Below, piece by piece: positions 1-11,380 of a stretch of 64,000 nucleotides of DNA. A program made the translations under genes and the position numbers. How positions within the stretch are numbered: position 1 is the first letter of the stretch; each line of letters starts with the position of its first letter. The stretch is from Molossus alvarezi (taxonomy: Eukaryota; Chordata; Mammalia; Chiroptera; Molossidae). The stretch lies in the NCBI GenBank assembly GCA_037176705.1, contig CM073888.1, forward strand, positions 43,468,810 through 43,532,809, written 5' to 3'. The notes under the pieces were generated by a model. The model worked only from the letters and a program-made list of their open reading frames with translations, had not been told where the DNA came from and ran no database searches.

Positions 1-355
1 AGGTGCTCCTATGTTGGGTGCATAAATGTTACAAGGGTCATATCCTCTTGCTGGATTGATCCTTTTAGCATTATGTAATGTCCTTCTTTGTCTCTTTTTA
101 TGCCCTTTGTTTTGAAGTCTGTTTTGTGTGATATAAGTATTACTACCCAGCTTTTTTTCTTTTCTCTTTCATTTCCAATTGCAAGAGTTATCTTTTTCCA
201 TCCATTTACTTTTAGTCTGTATGCATCTTTCATGCTGAGGTGGGTCTTGTTTACTTATCCATTCTGCTACCTTATGTCTTTGGATTGGAGCACTTAGGGT
301 ATTTACATTTAAAGTGATTATTTATAGGTCTGTATTTATTATTATTTTATTCTTT
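1..355 (-). pseudogene. L1 ORF2 N-terminal fragment (endonuclease domain)
   Basis: The minus-strand translation contains stretches typical of the start of the L1 ORF2 endonuclease, such as LNVN, RHKVAEWI, RLKVNGWKK and IKRDKEGHYIM followed by KGSIQQED. ORF2 protein is the endonuclease and reverse transcriptase that drives target-primed reverse transcription. Only roughly the first 120 residues are inside the window. About ten residues appear to be missing between the WISKQDP and RLKVNGW stretches, where the family normally has its glutamate-containing catalytic motif, and the frame breaks there. This piece is therefore non-functional. Confidence 0.8.
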
Positions 356-378
356 ATCACTATGTTCCTCTTTTCTTC

Positions 379-1200
379 TTAAAGAAGACCCTTTAACATT
401 TCTTGTAATGCTGGTTTGGTGGTAAGAAACTCCTTTAGCTTTTTCTTGTCTAGAAAGTTCTTTATTTCTCCTTCAATTTTAAATGATAGCCTTGCTGGGT
501 AAAGTAGTCTTAGTTGTAGGTCCTTGCTTTTCATCACTTTGAATATGTCAAGCCAATCAATTTTGGCCTGAAATCAACTGACAATCTTATGGGAGCTCTC
601 TTGTAGGTAACTAAATTGTTTTTCTCTTGCTGCTTTTAAGATTCTCTCTTTGTCCTTAACTTTTGCCATTTTAATTATGGTGTGTCTTGGTGTGGGCCTC
701 TTTGAGTTAATCCTGTTTGGGACTCTCTGCAATTCCTGAACTTGTGTGTCTTTTTCTTTCACCAGGTTAGAGAAGTTTTCAGTCATTCTTTTTTCAAATA
801 GGTTATCTATTCCTTGCTCTCCTCTCTTCTCCTTCTGGTACCCCTATGAAGTGGATGTTGTTATACTTCAGATTGTCCCACAGGTCCCTTAAACTATCCT
901 CATTTTTTAAAAATTCTTTTTTCTTGTTGCTGCTCTGATTGGGTGTTTTTTGTTTTTTTTTGTTTTTGGTACCTTATATTCACAGCACTGATTCAATTCT
1001 CTGCTTCATACAACCTACTGTTTATTATGTCTAGTGTATTCTTTGTTTCATATATTGTATTATTCACTTCTGTTTCTTTTTTGTGTTTTCTTATGTCCTT
1101 TATTATGTTTTCTATGTCTGATAAAGGTCTCACTAAGTTCCTTGAGCATTATTATAACCATTTTTCTGAACTCTGTATCTGGTGAATTGTTTTCCTTCAT
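379..1200 (-). pseudogene. L1 ORF1 (RNA-binding chaperone), degenerate
   Basis: Read on the minus strand, a likely start lies near 1200 (MKENNSPDTEF, then a segment ending MLKELSE). The frame passes through a region matching the L1 ORF1 RRM (DLWDNLKYNNI, FIGVPEGE), then the C-terminal domain (RPTPRHTIIKMAKVKDKERI and LKAAREKQ). It ends with FLTTKPALQEMLKGLL and a TAA at 379-381. ORF1p coats L1 RNA as a trimer. The frame is interrupted by several indels, so only a fragment of about 70 residues (574-786) stays open from a methionine. The spacing between ORF1 and ORF2 is short, as is normal for mammalian L1. Confidence 0.8.
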
Positions 1201-3330
1201 TTCACATAGCTCCTTTCACTTGGTGCATGTTTCTTTGTTTCCCAGTTTTGGCTGTCTCTTTGTATCTGTTTCTGTGTATTAGGTAGATCTGCTATGATTC
1301 CCAGTCTTGGCAGGGTGGCCTTATGTAATAGGTGTCCTGTGGGACCCAGTAGTGTAGTCTCCTTGATCACCTGATCTGGGTGCTCCAGGAATGTCCCTTG
1401 TGTGAGTTATGTGAGCCCTCCTGTTGTAATTGAGTCTTGATTGTTACTGGTTTGTTCATGTAGGGTGGGGTCAATCCTCAGGCTAGCTGACTGTGAGGAT
1501 GGACCCCAACCACAGCGTATATGCTACTGTGCAGTGCTGACCACCGAAGCAGGATCTACTTCAGTAGGGTCTGGTGGCTGTCAGGATCTTCCTTTGGACA
1601 TGCTGCTTATGAAGCTAATTGGGTCCTGCTACGATGTTGTCTGAAGCTGGCCACTTGGTGTGTTGGTTCTGGGGCCTCTTGGGAGGGACTCTGTTGTTGG
1701 CCAATGTCGGATGCTGCCTGTGATCAGCTCTGGGCAACCTGTTTGGAGCTACAAAGCGATTCCCAGTTTGCTGCCTCTGCTGGGCCTGGGTGTGTACAAG
1801 AAGGACCAAGCTATGAATCAAGGCTGACTTTTACCAGCACCAGACCTGAGGGCAGGCCAGCAAAAGTCCCAAGATCTGCCTTCATTTGCCTCCATCTACT
1901 GGCTACCTGGTAGGCTCAGTCACTGAAACAGTCTCTGGTGGAACTTGAGTTGCATGAGGTAGGTTCTCAGTGAGCCTCCAGGTAGGGGTGAGTGTTGTTA
2001 ACCAGATTGATAAAGGTTCAAACTCAGTGCCAGCGCTGGGTGAGGCCACTCAGCAAATATCCCATGGTATACTGAGTTTAGCTGCCACCTTTGTGGTGGG
2101 GCAGGGTCTCAGAGCGTCATCAGGGTGAGGCCAGCAGAGGCCCAAACAGACCAAGATTAGGCATGTGAAGGGAGGGCTCTGCACCGGTCAGATGTGCAAA
2201 GGAAAAATGGCCCCTGGCCTAGAGCCACACAACTCAGTTTGTCCAAGATTCTGACAGGAGCCTGAACTCAACAAGGCAGGGCCACCTGGAACTAGGAGGG
2301 AAGGGCCATTGGATCTCCCATAAGGGGATGGTGCTGGTCAGGCCTGAGGGAAGGTGGGAGGCGTGGCCTCTGCTCAAGAGCCACACAACTCAGTATGTCC
2401 TGCACTCTGCCAAGATCTCGACAGGGCAGGGCCACCAGGAGCGGAGAGGGCAGACACCTAGAGCTCGGAGTGTGGGGCTAGAGGATCTCTTGTGAGAGAA
2501 AGGCACCAGCCAGGTTCACAGGGAAGAGGGGAAAATGGCTCCTGCCCCAAAGCCACACAACTCAGTTACTGACACCCCATGAGTCTGCCCAGACCTCTGC
2601 ACCCTAGCCCAGGCAGGCGACTCCTCAGCAGGGTGCAAGCTCTGCAGGGTGGGGTGACAGGGAGTCCAGTGGGTGGGCTAGTGCATTCCCCCAGGATAAT
2701 GCCACGGAGGGGTGTGCTCCACCTAAGAAAGAAGGTGTCTGTGGTGCAGGAGAGAACCGAAGCACTAGTATCATGGCAGCTGTCCCTTCAGCTCTCTCTG
2801 CAGAGTCACAAACCTGTCCCTCAGTCTGCTCAGCTCTCCTTCCCCCAGAACTCAGTGTGAGTGGCTGCGAATGAGATTTTGTGTGTTGGCCCTTTAAGAG
2901 TGTGCCCGTGTCTCTCCTGTCTCTCCCTGACAGTCAGAAACACCGTTGCTTCTCACAGCCAGATGTTATGTGGGTGCCTCTTCCCAGCCCTGGTGCTCTG
3001 GGTTGGGGGCCTGGCTTCGGGTTTAGACCCCACACTTCTCAGAGGGGATCCCCCTGCACTTGCTATCCCTGTGAAACCTCAGCTACTGCCTGTGAGTGGG
3101 GCCAGCCCCTTCTGTGTCCTTCTGCCAGTCTTGATATGGCATCTTCTACAAATCCTCGGTTATAAGACTTCTATCCAGCTAGTCTTAAGTTGGTTATCCA
3201 GGTTATTTGTTCAGTATTTTAGTTGTAATTCCAGTTTGGTCCTAGAAGGAGGTGAGTTTACCCACCTGGTCCACACCTTCTGGGATCCCTTTGGATCAAA
3301 TCTTAATATGCTGGGAAAATGTTGCTGATG
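1201..3330 (-). promoter_or_regulatory. L1 5' UTR / internal promoter region
   Basis: This GC-rich stretch is continuous with the ORF1 start and includes diverged direct copies of motifs such as 'agccacacaactcagt' near 2226, 2381 and 2551. Repeated units are usual in L1 5' UTRs, which hold the internal RNA polymerase II promoter. The several 60-155 codon open frames here are on the antisense strand and look like by-products of GC richness. Activity cannot be judged from sequence. Confidence 0.6.
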
Positions 3331-4469
3331 GTCAGGGGGGATGAATCTGAGCCAAGCTTCATGTCAGGCTCAAGTCCAGCTGTGGAGAGCAGATGACAAG
3401 GCAGCCCTTGGGGCCCCGGGTGAGTTGGAAAAGGCTGACAATGTCCCATATATAGCAGGCAGGACCTTTGAAGGTTTGGAAGTATCCTTTATAATGTTTC
3501 TGCCACATTGTTCAACAGGTTTTAGTTATTTGCAAATCTAACCTTTGGGGGATGGGGCCATATTTTGTTGCATAAGGTCTCTGGATTTATGAGCTAGGAG
3601 TTGGTTGTCAAGGGGCATCTTGATTCCATGATTCCTGGGGAAGTTTCCCCGTGAGGCCAAGGCCCCACTAACAAATGCTACTCTGTTTTCTCCTTTTGGT
3701 CCTTAGTGTTGTGTGAATTAAATGAAGCCTGTGGACCCTACGCTATATACAAGTTGTGCTTGTGCTAATATAGTCTAGATTCAGGCACAAATACACACGA
3801 GTTACAAGAGTGAGGTTAATATTTGGTGATACAATTGAAGAGAGCAGGTAGGTGCAGTGTAGCTCGCTCGTGCGTGTCGGCTGTGGTGAGAGAAACAAAC
3901 GAAAGGGAGAACCTCCGGCTGTCTGCCAGGAAAACGTTTTCCGAAATGGGACCCCAGTTCTGTTCCCTGACACTGCACTTGCCCTTGAGGAAACCCCCCC
4001 GATTAGCAGGGCCAACCCACAAGCCTTAAGGAACCTGCCTACCTGTCCCCTTCCTCCTGCCAGCACGCCCGGCCCAGATCCTGCCTGGAGTCCTGGGAGC
4101 TGCGGCCATTCCTCTCTTTTGGCCTCAAGACTCATCTTCCTACCACAAGCACATGGATGACAGCAAGAGGCAACAGAGCTTGCTTTCCAGTCACTGTCCA
4201 TGTCTGGGACAACAGACTGGGTTTGAGCAGAGTTCATGCTTTGTGACCCATGGTAAGAACTATATCACTGATAACCCAGTGTACACACAAACACATCTCA
4301 AAAGACAATATTTAAGCTTATCCCCCCAAAAAGCTCATTACCATACACCATACTGACTTCACAACCAGTGAATGGGCACCTACCCGCAGCTGAAAATGTG
4401 GGTAGAGGAACAGAACCTGCTCCTAGTATGTGGCTCCAAATCAGGAGCTCAGGCTTTGACCAGATGAGA
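3331..4469. other. No gene recognised
   Basis: Mixed-composition sequence with no recognisable gene or clear repeat. Open frames around 3743-4237 overlap on both strands and show no family motif. Probably unique intergenic or intronic DNA. Confidence 0.5.
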
Positions 4470-4600
4470 CCAATGGATTCTACTGAGCACCTACCACATG
4501 CCAGGTATGAGCACAGGTGCTGGGAATATATAGCATAAATCAAGGTCATCTCCTGACTCATAGGCCCAAGGTTAGCAGTGGACAATGAGTCATATAAAAG
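4470..4600 (+). repeat. L2 LINE relic
   Basis: Matches the L2 3'-end theme 'tgagcacctaccacatgccag' followed by 'ggtgctgggaatata' and the downstream L2 spacing. Old and diverged. Confidence 0.5.
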
Positions 4601-5639
4601 AATATGCTTCGAATCAGACATTTGAAAATATTTTAAAAAATCATGTGTGCATATAAAACAGAACCAATGATATTTCAAGATAAAATACTCTGGATGACTT
4701 TTAGGGAAATTTCAGGTTTGGAAAGTCTTTCTGATTCAGTATCCACTTGGTGTGCATTAGCACTTGGCTAGAAGAGCTTCTTATTTTAATCAATAACATT
4801 TAGCGCTCCCACAGGTCTGAATCAGACACCCTGACTTTGTGAGCACACACATTTGGAATTATTTCTGCTTTCTCAGGGACCATTCATTCTGAAACAAACA
4901 TGAATTTCATTCACATTGGCCTTTACATTGTATGAGACCAAGTCAATATCGACAAATCAGGAGATAACCAACATTGACCCCATATCCAGGACTAGGGGAG
5001 AAAAGACCGAACAGACTGTTCTGTTCGAAGAGGGTTTCCCTGCACCGGCCAGCTCCTCCGCACGGGTGTGGCAGCCCGGCCTCACGCAGCTCGATCGCTG
5101 TTCGTGTCCTGGACCACCACGACCTCAGCATCCCCTGGGAGAAGCCACTTTCACGCACGCTGAGACCCAACCTTTGCCAGCTTGGTTCAGAATTCCCAGC
5201 CAAGTGCTCTTGAACTGGAAAAAACCACAGGGGGCAGGGCTGATGTATCTCAAAGTAAGCAGCTATGTTTTTTCAACTCTTCTGTTTTATCTTAAAAAGG
5301 CATGAAAATTTTGCTTAAGCATACACACAATCAACATGCATTTCAATGCAAAATAATACGCCCCTCCCCCACCCCCATCCCAAACTGCAAAATAGATGTT
5401 TATCCTGCGGATTCCCAGACTCTTCTGGAATCTTCTGCTAACCCCCACATCACTCAAGCCCAGGGTAAGAGGCACAGGCCTGGGCGGTGCTGGCCCGTCT
5501 TTATCAAAGGGAGACATTCTCAGCTCCTGCACCAAGGTGGCCCCACGGCTGTTCTGGATGGTGGACGACAAAGGCAGCAAATGTGGCATTTTCCGTCACC
5601 TCGCTCCTAACAGAATTCCCACGCACCCAATACGTACTG

Positions 5640-5775
5640 TTACTCACTTCGTTCTAGGCACTGTTCTGAGCGCTTACATTTTCCAAATGTATTTACTTCT
5701 TATAACAACCTTGTAAGATGGATATTAGCATTAACCCCCATTATACAAATAAGAAAATGGAGGCCACACAACCAG
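5640..5775 (+). repeat. MIR SINE relic
   Basis: Shows the MIR core and 3' part: 'aggcactgttctgagcgctt', the 'aacaaccttgtaagat' stretch, then 'ttatacaaataagaaaatgg'. The flanks (4601-5639 and 5776-6574) hold nothing recognisable beyond short chance open frames. Confidence 0.6.
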
Positions 5776-6574
5776 GAGAGGCACTGTGCCCTTAACCATG
5801 GTCCTCTGCCCACAAAGAGCTGTCAATCTGTGTAAATACAATGAAATGGCAGGTTATGCAACAGGAATGCTGAATTACTCCTCCTCATCATCAGAGTAAA
5901 TCACACACAAAAATTAAAGTGTCCTTCACGCCCCCTCCCTGGGTTTTTACATTGATACGTCACACAGAAGTTCAAGTAAACCACCTTCTCTGGCTTTGTC
6001 TTCTCTTGACAATATGGTAGGTGTACAAGGTCACTTAGAGAGTTAGGTTTAACCTGAGGTTTAGCTTTGAAATTGTTTGGTTATTAATAAGACTTTACAT
6101 CTTCAAACCCAGTGTTTCACAGGGTACTCCAAGGCCACCCAGAAGGATTAAGCAAAATGGGGGAGAAAGTATCATTTATTCAAGATGAACAGGGACAAGA
6201 AACCAGCAAGTCAGATGCCCTGGGAGCATGGCCTCCTGACCTACCCCAAATGTTTATACAGTGCCAGGGGCCGAGACTCTCCAGGTTACGGGCACAGCAG
6301 CAACAGGGAAAATGAGAGGCTCAATTGGACTTGGACACTGTTGGGCCCTAGGTTTTACCACCCCTGATCCTCCACTGCTAGTCCAGTCCATGGCCCCTTC
6401 CTGGACACAGGCCTACGCAGAAGGGCAAAGATCCTCCCAAGCAACAGCAGGAAGACAGGCAGGCGGCAACAGCCAGAAGCTTGTTCAAGGGCTGGGCTGT
6501 CCGGTGCTCTCTAACCAATCCTTTCTGCAAGCTGCGGCTCACATCCACGCTAAGACTGTCCAGGGCCGTCCAAG

Positions 6575-6660
6575 GTCAATGTGTAAGGATACACAAGGAT
6601 CGCCCGGGAGGCTTTAAAAAAATACAGACTCCAGGACTTTGGGGATTCTGGAATGCTTTT
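6575..6660. repeat. MER5-like hAT-Charlie relic
   Basis: The 'gggaggctttaaaaaaatac agactcc' theme matches the interior of MER5-type non-autonomous hAT elements. Termini are not clear. Confidence 0.3.
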
Positions 6661-6764
6661 AATAATCACCCCAGACGAGAAAGCTCCCTGTGGGTAAACA
6701 TTTCTCTACAAGTTTTGGTATGAGATTGCAATCGTCCACGTCTGGCTCTGTCCTGCACTTGACG

Positions 6765-6835
6765 TAAGCACTGTGAGGGCAGGGGTGTTTGTGAACTTCT
6801 TTGTATCTCCAGTGCCCAACACAACACGCAGCTCA
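6765..6835 (+). repeat. L2 3'-end relic
   Basis: Contains 'ctgtgagggcaggggtgttt' followed by 'tgtatctccagtgcccaaca', the usual L2 3'-terminal theme. The following stretch to about 7999 is unique sequence with no gene signal. Confidence 0.4.
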
Positions 6836-7999
6836 TGGTTAAGACTGATAACCCCACCGCGACAAAGCCCTGCGCTCTGTCCTTTAAACTACTGCGCACA
6901 ACGCAGAGCACTTGGTTTACCCTGGACACTGACGGGCGGACTTATCCCGGTGGACTCGGAGCCTAGACAGAGTATCACTGCCTTTGCCAGAGCAACATGA
7001 TGGACAACAAGACCGTGTTGCCAGTATTTCCAGTTCTTTGGGAAAGATCTGCATTCAGTTCTTCAGCAGGGGATAGACCCAGACCCGTCTCCTTGCCCTG
7101 AAGACACCTTTGCTTTACTGGTCTGAAGGCGAGAGGAGTGTGACGGTGGGAAGAATCCTCCGGGGTCTGGAGAGGTGGTTCTCCAACTCTCACGGGCGAA
7201 GCAGGGGCGAAGCACCCCAGCTGATTCTGAGAAAGACGCTCCCACGGGCTACGGGGGGTCAGCCACCTTGGTGGGACTTTCAACTTGAAATCAGCAATGA
7301 TGGATTTTCTGCTCTGAACCCCGGTGGAGGGGAGGGGTGGCAGGGACAGGGGAAAGTGTGACCACGCTCTGGCAAGGATGAAAGCTTGTAACTGGGGCAG
7401 TGGGGGTTGGGCAGAGGGAAATGTTCCTGGGCAGAGTTGAGAGTACCTGGAAATCTGTGGGAGTGTTCACACACTCACTTCTCTGGAATTTCCTTAAAGA
7501 CAGGATCTTATAAATAGGCTGAGGATTGGACCCTGTGTTCTTCTCAATAACATACTGTCAGCTTCCAGATCTGCCCTGCTGTGTGTCATTTCCATACGTC
7601 AGAGGGGCAGAGATCTCAGGGGTGGCAAACTGAAGCCATGTTCATCACTGCATCCTTAGCACGACAGCAGAGTTCGGGGAGCTGCCTCCTAGCCGCTGAC
7701 CGCCCACTTCCCTCCGCGCGTCCTGTGTCAGGCTAGCACCAGCCTACCTAGCTGATACATACCGATAACGTGTGAGGGGTTAGAACACTGAAACCCTCCT
7801 GTGCTGACGAGCAAGCAGACTGTCCTGAGCCTCCCCTGCCCCAACACCCTGCCCCTGCTCTGACCCCTCTCCTGGAATCCCCGGTGAAGCAGGAAATACA
7901 GAGTAACGCCTGCCTGGCACAGCAGGGGGTCTTCCAGGACCTGCTGCAGCGCAGCGGAGCCCAGTCCTCCATGCCGATTGTTAAAGTCTTTTGGATATT

Positions 8000-8280
8000 A
8001 CCTCTAGCTTCACATTCCCCACTAGTCTCTCTGTCACACCTCTGGGCTTCTACTGGTCTGTGCCCTCTACTCAGAATGTCCCCCCACCCCTGTACCCCCC
8101 ACCCCTGCTCAAACCTCTTCAACTCTGCGTTTCAAAACTTGGATTCAAATATAAGCTTCTCCATCAAGTCTGCCCCAATCCCAACCTGCTCTTAAAAACA
8201 ACCATCCGCACTCCACTCCCACATGGCCTTTTCTTTACCCCTCCCCCACAAGCCCTATATTCTGTCTTGTTTTAGTTATT
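8000..8280. repeat. L2-like pyrimidine-rich relic
   Basis: C/T-rich sequence with the order of motifs seen in L2 (laboratory-notice-like 'tctgtgccctctactcagaa', later 'catcaagtctgcccc'). Diverged, so the family call is tentative. Confidence 0.3.
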
Positions 8281-8904
8281 TGGTCACAAATTCCAACCGA
8301 TCTACTTCCCTCACGCCTGAGATTTTGAGAATAGATGTATAGGTAAAACTGGATCGCTCCATACGTTTCCAGAAAGCCAGCCGGACCAGCTGTTCATCTC
8401 TGTGACACCGACACAGTCCTGTCTGTGAAGGTCCCTCCTCTGTGAGGACCTGCTGTGCCCCGAGGGCTTGGCATCCCAGGCCCTTGGCTCAGGAGGGCTA
8501 CGTGACACCTGGAGAGGTCCAACAGCTAGGACTCAGAAAGGAGATAAAAAGTCAGTTCACAAAAACGTCACAAATAAACACAAACAAAACCGCCCTCCCC
8601 AGCAGCACCCAGGGTGGAGGAGCTGGCTCAGGATGGCTGCCTGGTTGTCTTGAGAATGTCTCTTCTCCTAGACAAAAGCCCTCCCTGCACCCCAGGGACA
8701 GACCTGCCATGCAGAAGTGGTCAGCACACCTTGACCTTACTTCAAACCGCCCCGTTTCTTTTTGGTTTCTAGCCTCTCATTACTTTGAAAAACAAGCGTC
8801 CCCACATCTGTTAGGTCTAAACCTCCTGAGACAAGGATCAGCTCTGGCTGACCCTTCCTCTCTCCAGAACATCTAGTGATTGTACCCCAGACACACACCG
8901 CACT

Positions 8905-8995
8905 CGTGATATCAGGTATCATTGGCCTCACTAACAAATGGGGAAACTGAGTCAGGGAGAGGTAACACGCTCAGGGGCTGGCCCAGCTGCCAGCC
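8905..8995 (+). repeat. MIR relic
   Basis: Contains 'aacaaatggggaaactgagt' followed by 'cagggagaggtaac', the MIR 3' core. Old and diverged. Confidence 0.55.
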
Positions 8996-9189
8996 TGGCT
9001 CCATGTGCCGGCAATTCCAATAAACAGCAGGCACACGGACAGGTCCGCCAAACACACAGTGAGGGCTCCCTGGGCCCTTGGCTGCAAGGACACTCACTGG
9101 CCATTTTAACAGGGGATTTTGCAAGCACCTGACATCCTAAAACTTCCCTGAATGCCTGGAGCTAAGTCACCACCGCACAACCACAGACA

Positions 9190-9897
9190 ATGGTCATGGG
9201 GAAGAGCGGGAGGTACCTCTGCGTACGGTGTGTGCGGTGTGTGCGTGGGTACAGACAAATGCTGCGGCGGCGCAAAGGGTCTAAGGGCAAAAAAAGGCTT
9301 GGAGGTAGTCTGGCCACGTTAGGAATGAAAAATCTACCGTTATTATTAAAGCAGAGAGAGGTGAGTGGACCATCAACGGGGAGCAAGCTGTCTGGGCACC
9401 TCTTTTCTTTCTCCTCCCCGTGGCCTGACAATGCCTGTCTGTCTGGGTTTCCAGCCATTTGCAAAGATCTCAGAGCTCTGGCCTCATGGGCAGAGCGGCA
9501 GGGAGGAGGGCTGGGGAGCAGGGAGTCATTTATCACTGTCAGGAGATGTGCTGCACCCAGCAGGGCAGCCTTCTTCCCTGCTGCTCCTGCTGCCAGAGCT
9601 GCAAGTCTTGAAAAGAGGCAGAACATGTACATCGCAAATAACCGTCCATCCTCGGGGCTCCGGGAGCCCGGAAGAGGCCCCTCCCCACCGAGGCTGAGGG
9701 CTCTGCCTCCAGCGCCTGGAACTTGGAGCACGGGGACTTCTGGGGTGCCTGATCTCGGTCCCAGCCAATCCCCATCCTGGACAGTCTGCCGAGGTTTGGG
9801 GTTAAACTTCTCTGAAATGAGATCCACACCCCTCCTTTCTCTACAAAGTCAGATTCCCAGATTGCTGCCAAGGTGGCCCGTAATCATTACATTATGA
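9190..9897. other. GC-rich region with long opposing chance ORFs
   Basis: Both strands stay open for over 220 codons (9190-9897 plus, 9162-9827 minus). Neither product has a recognisable domain, and low-complexity runs dominate. I see no good promoter, Kozak or splice architecture. The openness is most simply explained by high G+C and few TA-containing stops. It is noted because it directly adjoins a candidate conserved element. Confidence 0.35.
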
Positions 9898-9899
9898 AA

Positions 9900-10620
9900 A
9901 TACAAGTGGCTGGGAGGAAATTAATACTGGGTTTAACCACGGAAAGGCCTGCTTTCTTGTGAAGTAATTATAACATTAAAATGTGATATTTCTCTGGTGA
10001 GTCTGAAAAGCCCCCCGTGAGGTCTATGGCTCGACAGGGAGGTCAGGACTCGCACTGAGGTGGTACCCAGAAACCCTCCGTGCCCAACAGCGCTGGTCGG
10101 AGCTACCGCAGGCTCGTTTCCAAAGACTGGGTCAGAAGTGATTAAACACGAAAAGAGGGAAAAGGACAGGGTATGAATTTTCCAATTACTCCTTAAAACT
10201 CGAGAGTCAAGCTGTTAGAAAATGCAGGCTTTCCCGGTAAAACTAATAATGCTGAGCTAATTAGACCCACAGGCATGGCCAACATATAAATTCAGGTCCA
10301 AAAGAGGGACACTATCCCTTTAAAAACTGCCTGGGGATCCGTGGAAAAGCTAATGAGGAGTGTCAGTTGGGGCTGCTTTATTAGGTGGCCCTCTGGAGGA
10401 TAGAGCCTGGGGTTTCTGTAACAGGGCTTCTGTGTTTGACTCAATAAATCAATTTATATTAAATGCGGCTCGGAGCTGGCTTCATAAAGCACTCTGGCGC
10501 TTCTCAATCTGCGTGGCCCGGCCCGGCCAGCCGCCTGGCTGCGCTGCCAGAGGGCGCGGAAAAGAGCAATAGAGAAAGATGGGAGCTGGGTCTGCAGGGT
10601 TTATAACGCTCGACCCAGCG
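9900..10620. promoter_or_regulatory. Candidate conserved non-coding element / enhancer
   Basis: The sequence changes abruptly from GC-rich to AT-rich and carries many homeodomain-type cores: 'gtaattata' near 9965, 'ctaattag' near 10257, 'ctaatgag' near 10352 and 'caataaatcaattta' near 10442. No transposon or ORF signature is present and there is little simple repeat. This texture is typical of developmental enhancers. Conservation cannot be tested here, so the call is inference. Confidence 0.3.
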
Positions 10621-11089
10621 GCTGCAGAGCAGGCTTGGGCGCTGCCTCCAGTTTCTCCTCAGAAAAATGTCTGGGTCGTTGGGAAGTAGCCAGAGCTGTG
10701 GGGCTGTGGCTCTGCCCCCCACCCCGAGCTGGGCTCCAGGCTGCAGATCAAGAAGAAAGGTCACCCCACACAGAATGCAAAGGGTTGGCAGTAAAGTTGC
10801 TTTATAATCCAATCCCCAGTCTGAAACACTCTCCAAGAAGTAACGGGGGAGCCAGAGGAAGTGCCAAGGGCGGGGGGGAGAGGGTGCTGCTGACCAGGGC
10901 TGGTGAAATGGGTCTTCCTCCAGGCTGGCCAGTGGTGAGCCCTGAAGACAAGTCATCCCCCAACACAATGACTGGCACCCCAAACGCCTGAAAGTGATCA
11001 CTCCATCCCCCAGTGGCTCAGAATCTAGCAAGAGTGAGGCCAGAAGCCAGAGGATGTGGTCACACCTTTCTGCTGTCCCTGCTGTGCTC

Positions 11090-11380
11090 AGTTGTCTTTC
11101 TTCTTTCTATTTCTCTTTCTTTCTATTTCTTTCTCCTTCTCTCTCTCTCTCTCTGTCTTCCTCCCTCCCTCCCTCCCTCCCTCCCTCCCTCCCTCCCTTC
11201 CTCCCTGTCCTCACCCAAGGACATGTTCACAGAGAGGAAGAGGGAGGGATGGGGTGAAGAAAAGGGGAGACAGAGGGAAACAGACGGGTTGCCTCCTAAA
11301 CTTGCCCCAACCAGGAATTGAACCTGCAACCTTTTGGTGCTTGAACCAACTGAGCAACCCGGCTAGGGCAGCTGTCTTTT
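11090..11380 (-). mobile_element. Ves SINE (minus strand) with tail-derived CT microsatellite
   Basis: The recognisable body runs from 'cctcacccaagg' (about 11209) to 'ggctagggc' (11369), the reverse of the Ves head with its tRNA-like A and B boxes. Imperfect duplications flank the unit (agttgtctttc at 11090, agctgtctttt at 11370). If these are the true target-site duplications, the whole C/T tract at 11100-11208 is the expanded poly-A tail of the SINE seen on the opposite strand. Confidence 0.8.
11100..11208. repeat. (CT)n/(CCCT)n microsatellite
   Basis: Compound pyrimidine tract: T/C-rich, then (CT)n, then a run of CCCT units between about 11158 and 11196. It produces spurious long Ser/Pro/Leu open frames on the plus strand. 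It is interpreted as an expanded SINE tail. Confidence 0.85.

Larger units (their letters stand above)
1..3330 (-). mobile_element. LINE-1 retrotransposon, antisense, cut by window edge
   Basis: An L1 element lies on the minus strand. Reading from high to low coordinates it shows a GC-rich 5' UTR (about 3330 down to 1201), ORF1 (about 1200 to 379) and the start of ORF2 (about 355 to 1). The rest of ORF2 and the 3' end lie outside the window. ORF1 and ORF2 are recognised from conserved L1 peptides, listed separately. Several stops and frame changes interrupt both frames, so the copy looks inactive. Retention of ORF1 and a 5' UTR of about 2 kb is unusual, because most L1 copies are 5'-truncated. 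The 5' limit near 3330 is approximate, since no target-site duplication can be checked without the other end. Confidence 0.85.

Noticed and set aside
1441..1913. Plus-strand ORFs of 67-130 codons
   Set aside because: They are antisense to the L1 5' UTR.
9162..9897. 221- and 235-codon opposed ORFs as genes
   Set aside because: They overlap on both strands in GC-rich DNA and have no recognisable domains.
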